Of a DNA stretch of 64,000 nucleotides, positions 39,244-49,017 are shown piece after piece. Made by a program: the position numbers and the translations under genes. Where the stretch lies: assembly GCF_900111255.1 (NCBI RefSeq), contig NZ_FOGP01000003.1, forward strand, positions 1-64,000, in the 5' to 3' direction. How positions within the stretch are numbered: position 1 is the first letter of the stretch; every line of letters begins with the position of its first letter. This DNA is from Parafannyhessea umbonata (lineage in GTDB: Bacteria; Actinomycetota; Coriobacteriia; Coriobacteriales; Atopobiaceae). The notes under the pieces are model-generated. The model was given only the letters and a program-made list of their open reading frames with translations, made no database searches and was not told the DNA's origin.

Positions 39244-40434
39244 TTACTCCTCGGTGGCCTCGGTGGCCTCCTCGGCAGCCTCAGCGGTCTCGCCCTCGGG
39301 CTCGTCCATGGGCTTGACCTCAACCTCGACGCCCAACGTCTCGGCAGCGGCCTTCATGGAGAGGGAGATGCGACGACGATCGAGGTCGATCTCCATGACC
39401 TTCACCTGGACGGTGTCGCCAACGGTGCAGACCTGCGCGGGAGCGTCGACGTGCTGCTTGGCCATCTCGGAGATGTGGACCAGACCCTCAACGCCATCAC
39501 CGAGGTCGACGAAGGCTCCGAAGGTGACGAGCTTGGTGACGGAACCCTCGACGATAGCGCCGACAGGGTACTTCTTGACGAGGGTTCTCCAGGGATCCTC
39601 GGTGGTCTGCTTGAGACCGAGGGAGATGCGCTCGCGGTTGAGATCCACGTCGAGAACCTGAACCTCGACCTCCTGGCCGACCTTGACGACCTCGGAGGGA
39701 TGGTTGACGTGGTTCCAAGAGAGCTCGGAGATGTGGATGAGGCCGTCGATGCCACCGAGGTCGACGAAGGCGCCGAAGTCGACGATGGAAGAGACGGTGC
39801 CCTTGAGGCGCATGCCGCTCTGGAGCTTGGAGAGAATCTCGGAACGCTCGGCCTTGCGAGCCTCCTCGAGAACGACGCGACGGGAGAGGACAACGTTGTT
39901 GCGGTTGCGGTCCATCTCGATGACGCGGGCCTCGATGCGGGTGCCCATGTAGGCGTTGAGGTCCTTGACCCTGCGGAGGTCAACGAGGGAGGCAGGCAGG
40001 AAGCCACGGAGGCCGATGTCGAGGATAAGACCACCCTTGACGACCTCGATAACCTCACCCTCGACGTTCTGGCCGGCGTTGAACTTCTCCTCGACGGCGT
40101 TCCAGGCACGCTCGTACTCGGCACGCTTCTTGGAGAGAATCAGACGACCCTCCTTGTCCTCCTTCTGGAGAACGAGAGCCTCGATGGTGTCGCCCAGGTT
40201 GACGATCTCCTCGGGGTTGACGTCCTTGCGGATGGAGAGCTCACGGGAGGGGATGACGCCCTCAGACTTGAAGCCGATGTCCAGCAGAACCTCATCGTGC
40301 TCAATCTTGACGACGGTGCCCGTCACAAGATCGCCCTCATCAAAGTCGGTAATGGTACCGTCGATGAGGCTGTTCATCTCCTCGTCGGAAACGTCATCCA
40401 GGGAGAAGATGGACGAGTTTTGAATCTCACTCAA
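39244..40434 (-). CDS. rpsA: 30S ribosomal protein S1
   Basis: RNA-binding ribosomal protein that helps recruit mRNAs. The 396-aa form has four S1/OB repeats starting near residues 35, 119, 206 and 291 (GDLVTGTVVKIEHDEVLLDIG, EGEVIEVVKGGLILDIG, KGTVSSIVDFGAFVDLGG, EGSVTKLVTFGAFVDLGDG), as in other Gram-positive S1 proteins, plus an acidic C-terminal tail. Translation starts at TTG with AAAGGGG seven bases upstream. It is monocistronic with its own promoter and terminator. The codon use is visibly more biased than in its neighbours, fitting high expression. Confidence 0.95.
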   Translation of the reverse strand: MSEIQNSSIFSLDDVSDEEMNSLIDGTITDFDEGDLVTGTVVKIEHDEVLLDIGFKSEGVIPSRELSIRKDVNPEEIVNLGDTIEALVLQKEDKEGRLILSKKRAEYERAWNAVEEKFNAGQNVEGEVIEVVKGGLILDIGLRGFLPASLVDLRRVKDLNAYMGTRIEARVIEMDRNRNNVVLSRRVVLEEARKAERSEILSKLQSGMRLKGTVSSIVDFGAFVDLGGIDGLIHISELSWNHVNHPSEVVKVGQEVEVQVLDVDLNRERISLGLKQTTEDPWRTLVKKYPVGAIVEGSVTKLVTFGAFVDLGDGVEGLVHISEMAKQHVDAPAQVCTVGDTVQVKVMEIDLDRRRISLSMKAAAETLGVEVEVKPMDEPEGETAEAAEEATEATEE

Positions 40435-40578
40435 AGGTGGACCCCTTTCGAAAACGGGGCCCCGATCTACATGATCGCTGCCTAGGGCGCTCGGCTGACG
40501 CGTTGCGCAATTGGAAACTTACATGCTCTCGGGGGCCAACAGATACAGGTGTACGAGCATTTTGCCCATACGTTAGGT

Positions 40579-40608
40579 AGATTAGCGTTATTGGGGTGCA
40601 AATTTCAA
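40579..40608 (-). promoter_or_regulatory. Candidate rpsA promoter
   Basis: On the minus strand TTGAAA, an 18-base spacer and TAATCT, about 145 bases before the rpsA start. The opposite strand carries a weaker pair for the divergent HAD gene (TTGCAG at 40613-40618 and TACTAT at 40638-40643, 19-base spacer). Confidence 0.5.
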
Positions 40609-40731
40609 GTTCTTGCAGTGCCAAAGCCAAATTTCACTACTATCCCAAATTTTTCTAGACGTTTGGGTACCTTATGTGGTAATCGATGTAGCCGCATCGA
40701 ACGACTCGAACGCACCTTGGAAGGGGGTCTC

Positions 40732-41484
40732 ATGATTCGCGCAATTCTGTTCGACCTTGACGACACCCTCCTCGACATCAACCTGACGGCGTTCATCACG
40801 CGCTACGTCACCCAGAAGGCCCGCATCGTCGGGCGCATTACGCGAACGCCCTCCGCCCTGGTCATGGCCCACATGGCCAAGGGCTACCTCGACGTCTCCG
40901 ACCCAAAGCGCGAGGACGGCATGACCAACCTCGAGCTCTTCAACAGCTCCTACCTGCGTCGCACGGGCATCCCCCTGGACGACCCCATCATCGCGGACGT
41001 GCTCGACTATTACGAGAAGAACTGCCTTTGGGGCATGAAGGGCTCTATGGTGCAGGCGCGTCCGCGCGAGGGTGCACGACGCACCATCGAGCGCGCGCAG
41101 GAGCTCGGGCTGACGGTAGCCCTTGCCACCAACCCGACCTTCACGCTTGACTGCGACCGGGTGCGCATGGAGTGGGCAGAGGTTGCCGACATTGGCTTCG
41201 CTCGCATTTCTCACATTGCGAACTCTACGCGAAGCAAGCCCGATGCCCGCTACTACCAGGAGTTCATCTCGAAGCTCGGGTTCACGCCCCAAGAGTGCCT
41301 GATGGTGGGAAACGACGCCCGCCGCGACTTCCCGCGCCCCGACATCGCACTGCGCACCGCCTACGTGGGACACGCCTGGCCCAGGCGCGCCATCTGGCGA
41401 GGGTCCATCGGCGCCCTGGGCGACGCCCTCCCCCAGGTCATCAGCCTTCTCGACGCAAGCGAGGGTGGCACGACGAACCCGTAG
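40732..41484 (+). CDS. HAD-superfamily hydrolase
   Basis: Predicted small-molecule phosphatase of 250 aa. HAD motif I FDLDDTLLDI holds the Asp nucleophile, motif II ATNPTF replaces the usual S/T context, and the C-terminal motif KPDARYYQEF...CLMVGNDARRDF gives the metal-binding acids. A helical cap domain lies between. The substrate cannot be assigned. The frame is open 61 codons upstream, but AAGGGGGTCTC before the ATG sets the start. Transcribed away from rpsA. Confidence 0.85.
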   Translation: MIRAILFDLDDTLLDINLTAFITRYVTQKARIVGRITRTPSALVMAHMAKGYLDVSDPKREDGMTNLELFNSSYLRRTGIPLDDPIIADVLDYYEKNCLWGMKGSMVQARPREGARRTIERAQELGLTVALATNPTFTLDCDRVRMEWAEVADIGFARISHIANSTRSKPDARYYQEFISKLGFTPQECLMVGNDARRDFPRPDIALRTAYVGHAWPRRAIWRGSIGALGDALPQVISLLDASEGGTTNP

Positions 41485-41635
41485 CGTGCGGCTCGCCTGC
41501 GGCGCGGCTCCATGCGTGAATTAGCCGCGAATAATGGGCACCTCGGCTCAGAAGGCCACCATACCTGAGAAAATGCACCTATCGAATGACCAATCCCTTC
41601 TCGCCCAGCGCGAGAGAACGACCGATGGAGTCCCC

Positions 41636-42940
41636 ATGGACAGCACCAGCTACGCGAATCACATCGCCATCCTGAACGAGGAGCTCGTCTGTGCGCTCGG
41701 CTGCACGGAGCCCATCGCCGTGGCCTATGCCGCGGCCCTGGCGAAGGCCGCACTGCGTCAGAACCCCACGCACCTCGAGGTTGCCTGCAGCGGCAACATC
41801 ATCAAGAACGTCAAGAGCGTCACCGTCCCCAACTCCGGCGGCATGCGCGGCATCGAGGCCGCAGCCACCCTGGGCGCGCTGGGCGGCGACCCGCTGCGCG
41901 AGCTGGAGGTGCTCCAGGCTGTGGGCCCCGAGGACATCTCGAGGACCCGCGAGTTCGTCGAGGCTGGCTTCTGCGACGTAGAGCTCGCCGAGGGCGTGCC
42001 CAACCTGTACGTGCGCGTGGTCGCCCAGTGCGAGGGGCACAGGGCCGTCGCCTGCATCGAGGAGCGCCACACGAACGTGGTCGAACTCACGCTCGACGGC
42101 GAGCCCACCGTGGCCGCCGGGAAGACCGCGGTGTCCGCAGGGCTGCAGGAGGACGGCTCTTCGGCCGACCGCTCCAAGCTCTCGCTCCAGTCCATCTGGG
42201 ACTTCGCCCACGAGCTCAAGATCGAGGACGTGGACGAGCTCATCACCAGGCAGATCGAGACCAACCAGGCAATCTCAAACGAGGGCCTGACCAACCGCTG
42301 GGGCGCCAACATCGGAAGCACCCTGCTCAAGAGCCGCTCCCAGGACATCAGCTGCAAGGCGCGCGCCGCGGCCGCCGCCGGCTCGGACGCCCGCATGAGC
42401 GGCTGCGCCATGCCCGTCGTCATCAACTGCGGCAGCGGCAACCAGGGCATCACCTGCTCGCAGCCCGTGCTCGAGTACGCGCACGAGCTCTGGAGCAGCC
42501 ACGAGGACCTGGTGCGCGCCGTCGTGCTGTCGGACCTGACGGCCGTGCACGTGAAGTACTTCATCGGCGAGCTCTCCGCGTTCTGCGGCGCCGTCTCGGC
42601 CGGCTGCGGCGCGGGCGCAGGCATCTGCATGCTGCGCGGCGGCTCGTTCGCCCAGTTCGAGGCCACCATCGTCAACACCCTCGCCAACGTCGGCGGCATC
42701 GTGTGCGACGGCGCCAAGCCCAGCTGCGCCGCCAAGATCTGCGCCGCCGTCGACGCCGCGATTCTGGGCTGCGACATGGCGCTCGCCGACGACAACTTCC
42801 TCGCCGGCGACGGCCTCGTGGGCCAGAACGCAGAGGAGACCATCCGCTCGATGGGCTACGTCGGCCGCGTCGGCATGCACCCGACCGACGTCGAGATCCT
42901 GAACATCATGATCGGAAAGACGAACGTGAGCCAGGGGTAG
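41636..42940 (+). CDS. cyuA: L-cysteine desulfidase-family protein (CyuA/YhaM, UPF0597)
   Basis: Fe-S-dependent lyase related to serine dehydratase alpha chains. Characterised members convert L-cysteine to pyruvate, ammonia and H2S. In 434 aa the likely cluster ligands are the Cys residues in CALGCTEPIAVAYAAA, INCGSGNQGITCSQP and SAGCGAGAGICML. GNIIKNVKSVTVPNSGG is conserved in the family. The start MDSTSYANHIAILNEEL has GGAG five bases upstream; a 34-codon upstream extension lacks similarity. No cysteine transporter is adjacent. Family members are easily misnamed serine dehydratase. Confidence 0.85.
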   Translation: MDSTSYANHIAILNEELVCALGCTEPIAVAYAAALAKAALRQNPTHLEVACSGNIIKNVKSVTVPNSGGMRGIEAAATLGALGGDPLRELEVLQAVGPEDISRTREFVEAGFCDVELAEGVPNLYVRVVAQCEGHRAVACIEERHTNVVELTLDGEPTVAAGKTAVSAGLQEDGSSADRSKLSLQSIWDFAHELKIEDVDELITRQIETNQAISNEGLTNRWGANIGSTLLKSRSQDISCKARAAAAAGSDARMSGCAMPVVINCGSGNQGITCSQPVLEYAHELWSSHEDLVRAVVLSDLTAVHVKYFIGELSAFCGAVSAGCGAGAGICMLRGGSFAQFEATIVNTLANVGGIVCDGAKPSCAAKICAAVDAAILGCDMALADDNFLAGDGLVGQNAEETIRSMGYVGRVGMHPTDVEILNIMIGKTNVSQG

Positions 42941-42974
42941 GCACCCGAAGGCACCTCATTCTTCCACCTAGCAG

Positions 42975-43004
42975 AAGGCCGGCCCCATCGGAGCCGGCCT
43001 TTTT
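42975..43004 (+). terminator. Rho-independent terminator after cyuA
   Basis: AAGGCCGGC and GCCGGCCTT form a perfect stem over a nine-base loop and run into TTTTT. Confidence 0.9.
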
Positions 43005-43020
43005 GGCACCCATTTTTCCT

Positions 43021-43031
43021 AGCACTTCTCG
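43021..43031 (+). repeat. 3' motif copy 5 (AGCACTTCTCG) after cyuA
   Basis: The only plus-strand copy, following the only plus-strand gene in the set. It lies 16 bases after the terminator T-run. Confidence 0.45.
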
Positions 43032-43081
43032 ATGCCGAGAAGGGATAGTGCGACTCGGCGGCATCCGCGACGCGAGCGCGA

Positions 43082-44521
43082 CTAGAAGCTCAGGTAGTAC
43101 GTGGTCGGATTGGTCCCGCACAGCATGTTGGTGACCGACAGCTCGCAAAGCACGTGGTTGCCGTCCAGACGCATCACCACATTGCAGCGCCGGGTCGAGT
43201 CGAGCTCAACGGAGCGAAGCGCCAACGTCGAAGGCGACATCCAGGCGTAGCAGCCATAGGTAACATGCGCGATGTCGTCTGGTCGCTCCACAATCTGGGC
43301 CGACTCCGTCGCAAAGGGAAAGAGCTCCCCCATGCCGCGCTCGCCGGCACACGTGGGCGCCCACCAGCCATGTCCCGCAACCAAGACGTGACTCTTGCCG
43401 ACGCGCTCGAGGCAAAGTCTCAGCACGCGGTCGCCATCAGCAGAAGTGACCATGCGCAGGTCGATCGAGCCGAAGCCAAAGCGGTTCTCGTCGCAGGCGT
43501 GGCGGCCCAAAACGCGCTCGGCATGGGGCGCGGTGGCAGAGCCCTCCAGAACGGGAAGCGCGTCGAAACCGTAGGCCCCTGCATCGGCGAGCGACGCCCC
43601 CTTGTCCGACGAGGTCCTCCAAAGCACCTGGTAGAGGGGGTCAAGCAGGGACTTGCTCCCGTTGGTCGAGCTCGACGCGGCGACAACCAGCTGCTCCTTG
43701 GGGAGCACGTAGCAGATCTGACCCCAAAGCCCCGCGGCGCGAAAGCCGCCGCCGGCGCACATCCAGAACTGGTAGCCATAGCCGTTGCGGTCCTCCGTCG
43801 CCTCTGGCGCGTAGGCCGCGCGGGTCTCGACCTGCTTATGCGTGGCCTCGGCGACCCAGCGCTCGGGAAGCACCCTTTGCCCCTCCCAGACGCCCCCATC
43901 AAGAAGGCACTGGCCAAAGCGGGCAAGGTCCGGCGTGGAGAGGTGCAGCCCAAAGCCGCCCACCGAGTTGCCGCGGGAGTCCTTCTCCCACCACCAGCGC
44001 CCACAGCCGAGCGGTCCAAAGAGTCGCTCTTGCAACAGCTCAGACTCGTCCCTTCCACTCACGCGCCTAACCAGCAGGGCAAGCAGATGGGAGCAGAGCG
44101 AGTTGTAGAAGAAGGCCTCACCCGGCTCGTGCGCGAGGTCCTTCCCCACCACGGCGCGGACCCAGTCGTCGGAGCCCACAAGATAGGGCTCGCCGTCCTG
44201 TCCGAGCGTCATCGTCAGCAGATTGCGCACGCTCACACGCAGGAAGCGCTCGTCGACCACAAACTCGCGGTACTCGGGGAACCAAGAGATCCATGGCCGG
44301 TCGATGTCAATCAGACCATCTTCAACCAGTAGGCCGACAGCACAGGACGTGAACGACTTGGTGACCGAATAGAGCGGGTGAGGAAGTTCTGGCGAGAAGG
44401 GCCTCGCGCTGTGCTGGAACACCACCCTGCCAGCCTGACGGACGACCAGCACACGCAGCTGGACCCCCTCTTGTCGCAGGAGGGCAAGGTACTTCCGACC
44501 GCAGGCGTCATCAAAAACCAT
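43082..44521 (-). CDS. Beta-lactamase-superfamily serine hydrolase (PF00144 type)
   Basis: Class C-like serine hydrolase or esterase of 479 aa, without a signal peptide, so probably cytoplasmic. The nucleophile is in YSVTKSFTS (SxxK, Ser about 52) and the general-base Tyr in FFYNSLCS (YxN, about 139). GGFGLHLSTPDLARFGQCLL is typical of the family. The last roughly 140 residues form an extra beta-rich domain. The ATG at 44521 is chosen because a TTG 21 codons earlier lies inside a large hairpin and no other site is better; the start is uncertain. It is third behind the GH4 and PTS genes, so perhaps it removes an acyl group from an imported glycoside. Substrate unknown. Confidence 0.78.
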   Translation of the reverse strand: MVFDDACGRKYLALLRQEGVQLRVLVVRQAGRVVFQHSARPFSPELPHPLYSVTKSFTSCAVGLLVEDGLIDIDRPWISWFPEYREFVVDERFLRVSVRNLLTMTLGQDGEPYLVGSDDWVRAVVGKDLAHEPGEAFFYNSLCSHLLALLVRRVSGRDESELLQERLFGPLGCGRWWWEKDSRGNSVGGFGLHLSTPDLARFGQCLLDGGVWEGQRVLPERWVAEATHKQVETRAAYAPEATEDRNGYGYQFWMCAGGGFRAAGLWGQICYVLPKEQLVVAASSSTNGSKSLLDPLYQVLWRTSSDKGASLADAGAYGFDALPVLEGSATAPHAERVLGRHACDENRFGFGSIDLRMVTSADGDRVLRLCLERVGKSHVLVAGHGWWAPTCAGERGMGELFPFATESAQIVERPDDIAHVTYGCYAWMSPSTLALRSVELDSTRRCNVVMRLDGNHVLCELSVTNMLCGTNPTTYYLSF

Positions 44522-44574
44522 ACTCAACACTTTCGTGACAGGTCGCCTCGCGCGAACGCGAGACGACGAACGAC

Positions 44575-44605
44575 CCTCCGACAAGGCGCGCCGCCTTGCC
44601 GGAGG
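44575..44605 (-). terminator. Long hairpin between the PTS gene and the serine hydrolase
   Basis: CCTCCGGCAAGGCG pairs with CGCCTTGTCGGAGG (one G-U) over a GCG loop. No T-run follows, so it may attenuate or mark a processing site rather than fully terminate. Confidence 0.6.
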
Positions 44606-44620
44606 TGAAACTCTTGGGAA

Positions 44621-46072
44621 CTAGCGACCCTCGGGAACGGCGTCCTCGTCGCGATATAGCGCGTAGGTCGCCACGAAGGAGATGACGCTCGAGATGGCAA
44701 TGCCGATGAGAACGTAGATGAGACAGCTGACGCCCATTGCGCCCGTCGGGTCGACAAAGCCGGGAAGAGCGCAGAAAGCACCGCCGGTGAACTCGAACAT
44801 GCGCGTCCCCATCAGACCGATAAAGAGGCCACCAGGAACGGAGGCGACGCAGCTGATCCAGAACGGTTTCTTCCTGGGAAGCGTAACGCCATAGATGCAG
44901 GGCTCGGTGATGCCGAAGAAGAATCCCGTGATGAAGGCGGGCCAGCCGAGCTCCTTGAGCTTGGTGTCCCTGGTCTTCAGGAGCATGGCGAGAACGGCGA
45001 ACACCTGGGCGAACGAGCAAACCATATAGGGGGCCATGATTACGTCCCAGCCCTGGCCCGCGATGTTCATGAGCATAAGGGCGATGACGCTCCAGTGGAA
45101 CCCGAACACAACCATGGGCTGCCAGATGGCCGTGAGAACCGCACCACCGATGGCGCCGCCGATTACCGGGATGCTGTAAAGCGAGTTGAACATGAGGCTC
45201 AGGGCATCGGTGATGATCGTCGCGATGGGGCCGATGACCAGATACGTCAGCGGAACCGTGACGGCAAGCACGACGAACGGTACGAAGAAGAACTTGACGT
45301 ACTCGTTAAAATACTCGCGGCAGAACCTCTCGAGCTTCGAAGCGACCCAGACGGAGAGGATGATGGGGATGACGGAGCTGGTGTAGCCAGATGTGGGCAT
45401 AATGATGGGAATGCCCGCAAACGACGCGTAGAAGTTCATGGCAAAGGGCGTATTGGCGAGCACCGTGCCAAGCACTTCTCCCGAGGTGATGTTGACCATC
45501 GCCGGATACGTGAGGGCGATGCCCAGCGTCATTCCGATGAACTCCGAGCAGCCGAACTTCTTTGCGGAGGTGTAGCCCAAGATAATGGGCAAGAAGTAGA
45601 AGAAGCCATCGCCAGCCGCATAGAGCACCTGGTAGACGCCATCCGTAGGCGCAAGCCAGCCCAGGAAGGTGGCGATGCTCAGGATGCCCTTGATCATGCC
45701 GGCGGCGCAAAGCACCGCAAGAATCGGCGCGATGATGCCCGAGATCAGGTCGATCACGACCGCAACCGGATTGCGCTTGCCCACGGGCACGCCGTCTTCG
45801 GTCACCTCGCCCAAGCCCTCGATGTCGGTCACGTTCTGGACCGCATCGTAGAGGTCCTCGATGACGTTGATGCCCACGACCACCTGGTACTGGCCGTTGG
45901 CGTTGATCACCTGAACGACCTTGGGCAGGCCCTCAATCTCCTCGGTCTTGGGCAACGTGTCGTCCTTCAACTTGAAGCGAAGCCTCGTCATGCAGTGGGA
46001 GATGCACAGGACGTTGTCACTTCCGCCAACCAGGTCCACGACCTGTTTGGCCATATCGTCGTACTTTGCCAT
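44621..46072 (-). CDS. PTS EIIBC, glucose superfamily, alpha-glucoside type
   Basis: Membrane permease that imports and phosphorylates a glucoside. The 483-aa protein has a IIB domain (phospho-Cys in CISHCMTRLRF, about residue 28) joined to a ten-helix IIC domain with the substrate signature GFFFGITEPCIYGVTLP. It has no IIA domain, so it must borrow a soluble or foreign EIIA. The partner GH4 gene resembles 6-phospho-alpha-glucosidases, so maltose, sucrose isomers or related alpha-glucosides are likely. GAGGAG precedes the ATG. It lies 77 bases after the GH4 gene. Confidence 0.88.
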   Translation of the reverse strand: MAKYDDMAKQVVDLVGGSDNVLCISHCMTRLRFKLKDDTLPKTEEIEGLPKVVQVINANGQYQVVVGINVIEDLYDAVQNVTDIEGLGEVTEDGVPVGKRNPVAVVIDLISGIIAPILAVLCAAGMIKGILSIATFLGWLAPTDGVYQVLYAAGDGFFYFLPIILGYTSAKKFGCSEFIGMTLGIALTYPAMVNITSGEVLGTVLANTPFAMNFYASFAGIPIIMPTSGYTSSVIPIILSVWVASKLERFCREYFNEYVKFFFVPFVVLAVTVPLTYLVIGPIATIITDALSLMFNSLYSIPVIGGAIGGAVLTAIWQPMVVFGFHWSVIALMLMNIAGQGWDVIMAPYMVCSFAQVFAVLAMLLKTRDTKLKELGWPAFITGFFFGITEPCIYGVTLPRKKPFWISCVASVPGGLFIGLMGTRMFEFTGGAFCALPGFVDPTGAMGVSCLIYVLIGIAISSVISFVATYALYRDEDAVPEGR

Positions 46073-46117
46073 TGCTCCTCTTTTCCTCGATGGCAAGTTG
46101 TCGGACTACCTTCGTAC

Positions 46118-46138
46118 CGGCGGCCCCTTGGGCCACCG
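46118..46138 (-). other. Hairpin in the GH4-PTS spacer
   Basis: CGGTGGCCC and GGGCCGCCG form a nine-bp stem (one G-U) with a three-base loop and no T-run. It probably affects mRNA stability or relative expression of the two genes. Confidence 0.45.
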
Positions 46139-46149
46139 ACAGTTCTTCG

Positions 46150-47499
<1,350 letters not shown>

Positions 47500-47506
47500 T
47501 CACCTA

Positions 47507-47569
47507 TAACTTATCTAGACATGTTTTCACGTCCGAGCGATAGATTACTCAACATGTCTAGATAAGTTA
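47507..47569. promoter_or_regulatory. Perfect 19-bp inverted repeat between the GH4 operon and its regulator
   Basis: TAACTTATCTAGACATGTT and its exact reverse complement are separated by 25 bases, their centres being about 44 bp (four turns) apart. Each arm holds an ATCTAGAC core close to the GTCTAGAC-type sites bound by HutC/TreR-like GntR proteins. The near arm is 26 bases from the GH4 start and the far arm about 120 bases from the regulator gene. Confidence 0.75.
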
Positions 47570-47689
47570 GAAGACAGACGCGAGCGGTAGCTTCAACGTC
47601 GCAGACGGCATGTGCGACGACGCCTGGCAATGCGATAAAGTGATACGACGAGAGCCGGCAAGACTCCGTAAAGAAGCAGGGGTAGCCTC

Positions 47690-48430
47690 ATGGGCAGAGC
47701 AATTTACCAGGACATATATCACGATCTTCGAGAGGCGATCGTTTCGGGCGACATCAAGCCAAGCGCGTTTCTACCCTCGGAGGCTGAGCTGGTCGCTCGT
47801 TACTCGTGCTCGCGCATGACGATCCGCAAGGCGGTCTCGCTCCTCGCGAACGAGGGCGTCGTGCAGCCCATACGCGGCCGCGGCGTCCGCGTGATCTCTC
47901 ACCCCAGCGATGCCATCAACAAGGAGGACGCCTTTAGAGTGAATGGCCTGAGCTCCTTCACCGAGTCGGCCCGCGTAATCGGGGCAAAGCCGGCGTCCAA
48001 GCTCTTCCTGCTGGACAGCGTGACCTGCGACGAAAAGACGGCGGGACGGTCAGGCTTCAGCGAGGGAGAAGAGCTCACGCGCGTCGGGCTGGTGCGCAGC
48101 CTGGACGGGCACATCATGGCGATAGACAGGCACCTCTTCCCCGCCGTGCGCATCCCGGGAATCGACGAGGCCATCGCGACCTCGTCGCTCTTCCGCTACA
48201 TCGAGGACGAGCTGAAGATCACGATCTCGCTCAGCAACCGCGAGATCACCGTCGAGAAGCCCTCACCCGAAGACAGCAAGCTCATGGGACTCGACAAGCC
48301 CATGTATCTCGCGGTAATACGCAGCCACACCTTCGACTCGAACGGAACCCAGTTCGAATACGTCGAGAGCAAGTACCTGCCCAGCTGTTTCCACTTCTTC
48401 GATTCGGCAACGCGCACGCCCCTGCCCTAG
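47690..48430 (+). CDS. GntR/HutC-family regulator of the alpha-glucoside operon
   Basis: Probable repressor of 246 aa, with a winged helix (YQDIYHDLREAIVSGDIKPS, SRMTIRKAVSLLANEGVVQ, GRGVRVI) and a C-terminal UTRA domain similar to TreR/MalR-type sensors of phosphorylated disaccharides (EELTRVGLVRSLDGHIMAIDRHLFP). It is divergent from the GH4-PTS operon with the inverted repeat between them. The Shine-Dalgarno AGGGG is eight bases from the ATG. Confidence 0.88.
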   Translation: MGRAIYQDIYHDLREAIVSGDIKPSAFLPSEAELVARYSCSRMTIRKAVSLLANEGVVQPIRGRGVRVISHPSDAINKEDAFRVNGLSSFTESARVIGAKPASKLFLLDSVTCDEKTAGRSGFSEGEELTRVGLVRSLDGHIMAIDRHLFPAVRIPGIDEAIATSSLFRYIEDELKITISLSNREITVEKPSPEDSKLMGLDKPMYLAVIRSHTFDSNGTQFEYVESKYLPSCFHFFDSATRTPLP

Positions 48431-48465
48431 GCCCCAGACGGGAAATCGAGCCAAGGGGCCACGTC

Positions 48466-49017
48466 CTACCCTACAAAGCCACGGTCCTCGAGCAGGGGGC
48501 CCAGCAGGCCGTCGGCCGACTGCGTGGCAAGCTCGTCGCAGCGCTCGTTGAGTTCGGTGCCGGCGTGTCCCTTGACCCAGACGAAGCTCACCTCATGGGG
48601 CTTCTTTGCGGCAAGCAGCCGCTTCCACAGGTCGGAATTCTTGACCGGCTGCTTGCTCGCGTTCTTCCAACCCTTCTTGAGCCAGCCCCAGATCCACCCC
48701 TTGTTGAAGGCGTTCACCACGTACTGGGAGTCGGAATGGACCTCCACCACGCACGGGCGCTTGAGCGCCTCGAGCGCGGCGACGACGCCCAGGATCTCCA
48801 TGCGGTTGTTTGTCGTGGTCTTGTAGCCCTGGCTGAGCTCGCGACGATGCTCGACGCCATTCGCATCGGTGAACAGGAGCACGGCGCCGTAGCCGCCGGG
48901 ACCGGGGTTGCCGCGCGACGAGCCGTCCGTCCAGACGGTCACGCGCATGCGGTTGTCAACGGGCACCTCGTGCAGCGCGCCGGGGTGCTCGGACATAAAC
49001 TGATCGAAACTCGCCAT
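48466..49017 (-). CDS. rnhA: Ribonuclease HI
   Basis: Cuts RNA in RNA-DNA hybrids. In 183 aa, the catalytic acids are in VWTDGSSRGNPGPGGYG (Asp), NNRMEILGVVAAL (Glu), EVHSDSQYVV (Asp) and ERCDELA (Asp). WGWLKKGWKNASKQPVKNSDLW is the basic handle, and a 23-residue N-terminal extension precedes the domain. The ATG overlaps the polA TAA by one base, coupling the two replication and repair nucleases. Confidence 0.93.
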   Translation of the reverse strand: MASFDQFMSEHPGALHEVPVDNRMRVTVWTDGSSRGNPGPGGYGAVLLFTDANGVEHRRELSQGYKTTTNNRMEILGVVAALEALKRPCVVEVHSDSQYVVNAFNKGWIWGWLKKGWKNASKQPVKNSDLWKRLLAAKKPHEVSFVWVKGHAGTELNERCDELATQSADGLLGPLLEDRGFVG